From assembly GCA_016713425.1 (NCBI GenBank), contig JADJPE010000003.1, positions 1 to 5,633 on the forward strand: DNA of 5,633 nucleotides, read 5' to 3'. Below, one piece after another: positions 4,070 to 5,633 of the stretch. The position numbers were made by a program, and so were the translations under genes. This DNA is from Deltaproteobacteria bacterium. GTDB lineage: Bacteria; Myxococcota; Kuafuiibacteriia; Kuafuiibacteriales; Kuafuiibacteriaceae. The notes beneath the pieces are model-generated. The model saw only the letters and a program-made list of their open reading frames with translations, did not search any database and was not told the DNA's origin. Every line of letters begins with the position of its first letter. Position 1 is the first letter of the stretch.

Positions 4070-5576
4070 GGACCTCTCGCGCGTCACGATCCGCGGGTTG
4101 CTCTCGCGCGTCGACAAGGGTCTGTGGATGGGCGGCACGCCGCCCTATGGCTACGACCTGAAGTACGAGGCGCAGGACGGCTCGACGCTCTTCGTCGTCC
4201 GGTTCATGCCGGACGGCACGAAGGAGGTGTTCGACGCCCGAGGCAATCACCAGCGCACGCTCGCGAAGGGCGAGTCGATCCAGGTGTCGAAGAAGGATCG
4301 CGCGCGTCTCGTGCCGAGCGATCCGGCCCGCGTCGAAGTCGCAAAGCGTATTTTCACGATGGCGACGGTTGACGAGAAGGGCCTTGGCGCGATCGCGGAC
4401 ACCCTGAACCGCGAGGGCGTGCCCACGCCGCGTGGACCTAAGTGGGCGCGGATCTACAGCGGATCCTGGTCGAAGGGGACGGTGAGGGCGATCCTCGACA
4501 ACCCGATCTACTGCGGTGACATGGTCTGGAACCGTCGCACCGATGCGCGCTTCTTCAAGATCGCCGGGGGTCGCGCGACCGAGCGCAAGAGCGCGTACGG
4601 GGCGCGACTCGTCCCCAACCCTGAAGTGGATTGGATCCGGATTCCCGACGCGCACCCCGCGCTCGTGAGCCATCGACTCGCAGTGAACGCACAGCGCGTG
4701 CGAACCGAGCGCGAAGTCTCGATCCAACAGACCGGCCAGAATCCGCGCGTGGTCGGCGGCTGGGTTGGGAAGCGTTCGCGGTTCTTACTGAGCGGGCTGA
4801 TCGTCTGCGGGCGATGTGGCGCTCGCTACGAGGGCGTGCGACGTACGAAAGGCAAGCGGCGCGACGACGGTTCAAAGGTCGTCACATATTCGTACGGCTG
4901 CGGCGGCTACATCCGGAATGGTCGGTCAGTTTGCACGTTCGGACCGCTGCCTCAGATCGAGCTCGAGGAGGCGGTGATCAGGACGGTCTTGGACGCCTAC
5001 GCGAGGTTTCGCGGGCCAGATGGCCGAACGGAACTCGCACGTGTGATGCGAAGCGCGCTGCGGTCCGAAACCGGTGACTTGAAAGACGCACGCGAGCGGG
5101 CCCGGCAGGAGATCACAAAGATCGACTCTGACATCGCCCGGCTGCTCGACCATCTTTCGGCAGGAACGCGCGAGGTGATCGAGGAACGGATCACGATCCT
5201 GCGCGGAGAGCGAGCCGCGGTGCGGGGTCGGATCGAGGAGTTCGATCGCATCGAAGTTTCGCGGTTCGAGGCCGAGACACTGTTGCAAGAGGTCGGCGCG
5301 TTCATTGACTCGCTTGAGTGGTCGATCCGCGAAGCTGCGCCGGAACAACGAGTCGCCGCAGCTCGACGTTGCCTTGCAAAGCTCCATGTAATGAGCGAGC
5401 ACGAGGCGTGCGTTGCCTTCGTGATTGTGCCTCCAGTCCCCGGATGGCAGGAAACCGCGACGCCAATCGCTTTCGGAGCCCCGCCAAAACCCGCAGCAAA
5501 CATCACGATTGATCTAGCTCCTCTGAGGCTCTTCTCCGCCATCGGGCGTCCCCAGTGCCTTGATGAAAGCGTCTAG
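4062..5576 (+). CDS. Large serine recombinase, C-terminal part (recombinase domain, zinc ribbon, coiled coil)
   Basis: This continues the same protein after the phase shift; together the two parts give about 649 aa, a normal length for the family. The recombinase domain begins ESKDLSRVTIRG and GGTPPYGYDLKYE and includes the helix-turn-helix-like GLGAIADTLNREGVPTPRG and the TVRAILDNPIYCGDMVWNRR motif. A zinc ribbon has CGRC (Cys codons from 4806), then further Cys in YGCGGY and SVC, fitting Cys-x2-Cys...Cys...Cys. A long charged helical stretch (about 5080-5270) fits the coiled-coil motif that controls integration versus excision. The first in-frame alternative start, TTG at 4098, lies within the domain and is unlikely to be used. 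The tail after VPPVPGWQ is low in recognisable features. Such enzymes normally sit at one end of the prophage or element they move, so an attachment site is expected nearby; none could be identified from this window alone. Confidence 0.9.
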   Translation, partial: ESKDLSRVTIRGLLSRVDKGLWMGGTPPYGYDLKYEAQDGSTLFVVRFMPDGTKEVFDARGNHQRTLAKGESIQVSKKDRARLVPSDPARVEVAKRIFTMATVDEKGLGAIADTLNREGVPTPRGPKWARIYSGSWSKGTVRAILDNPIYCGDMVWNRRTDARFFKIAGGRATERKSAYGARLVPNPEVDWIRIPDAHPALVSHRLAVNAQRVRTEREVSIQQTGQNPRVVGGWVGKRSRFLLSGLIVCGRCGARYEGVRRTKGKRRDDGSKVVTYSYGCGGYIRNGRSVCTFGPLPQIELEEAVIRTVLDAYARFRGPDGRTELARVMRSALRSETGDLKDARERARQEITKIDSDIARLLDHLSAGTREVIEERITILRGERAAVRGRIEEFDRIEVSRFEAETLLQEVGAFIDSLEWSIREAAPEQRVAAARRCLAKLHVMSEHEACVAFVIVPPVPGWQETATPIAFGAPPKPAANITIDLAPLRLFSAIGRPQCLDESV

Positions 5577-5633
5577 AAACTCGATGGCAACGAACTTCGT
5601 ATGAATCTGCTTCGGAGGAAACCGAGTCCACCA
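5514..5633 (-). CDS. Possible C-terminal end of an unknown gene entering from the right edge
   Basis: On the minus strand a frame is open from the window edge to TAG at 5516-5514, coding for 39 residues that include RFPPKQIHTKFVAIEFLDAF. The composition is protein-like, with an amphipathic helix (VAIEFLDAFIKAL) and a charged tail. It overlaps the last 63 bases of the recombinase in a convergent arrangement. It is too short to assign and could be chance. Confidence 0.3.
   Translation of the reverse strand, partial: WWTRFPPKQIHTKFVAIEFLDAFIKALGTPDGGEEPQRS

Noticed and set aside
4055..4070. Programmed +1 frameshift in the recombinase (AGGAG close to a TAA)
   Set aside because: It resembles the prfB arrangement superficially, but the Shine-Dalgarno-like AGGAG overlaps the would-be slip codon GTC, leaving no spacer, and GTC to TCT re-pairing is poor. 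A simple extra G is more likely.
4041..4727. 228-aa minus frame
   Set aside because: It is antisense to the serine recombinase, which has clear domain motifs. The composition is Arg/His/Ala-rich.
1..5633. CRISPR array or tandem repeats
   Set aside because: No regularly spaced direct repeats were seen anywhere in the window.

Overview
The window is GC-rich bacterial DNA that looks like an accessory or prophage-derived region. It carries the tail of a phage large terminase gene, a group II intron with its reverse transcriptase, a large serine recombinase, and small unassigned genes. The GC content and the recombinase style would fit a high-GC lineage such as Planctomycetota or a deltaproteobacterial group. 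That is only an impression, because no taxonomic marker is present.

Layout. Positions 1-423 (+) hold the nuclease-domain end of a terminase large subunit, broken by two phase shifts. Positions 985-407 (-) hold a convergent 192-aa gene with a strong ribosome binding site, a helical N-terminus, a basic linker and a possible winged-helix C-terminus. Positions about 3113-1168 (-) form a group II intron. It has a GTGCG 5' end, folded RNA domains, an open reading frame with a YADD reverse transcriptase and maturase segment, a clear domain V, and a domain VI with a bulged adenosine. The intron lies in the spacer between two minus-strand genes: the small gene at about 3440/3502-3212 and the gene at 985-407. 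Splicing would leave a spacer of only about 280 nt. Positions 3626-5576 (+) encode a phage-type large serine recombinase: N-terminal catalytic domain, recombinase domain, zinc ribbon, coiled coil. It is broken by one phase shift near 4061. A possible partial minus-strand gene enters from the right edge.

A recurrent oddity is that the terminase (twice), the reverse transcriptase, the recombinase and probably the small minus-strand gene are each interrupted by a phase shift of the same sense. Each can be repaired by removing one base from a short homopolymer run. This may be insertion-type sequencing error, or real decay of a mobile island. As written, the terminase, reverse transcriptase and recombinase are not complete proteins; if the breaks are errors, the intron and the recombinase would both be full length.

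I see no clearly new system. The most useful leads are the phase-shift pattern, the hairpin that buries the recombinase ribosome binding site, the spacer placement of the intron, and the unassigned basic DNA-binding-like protein.
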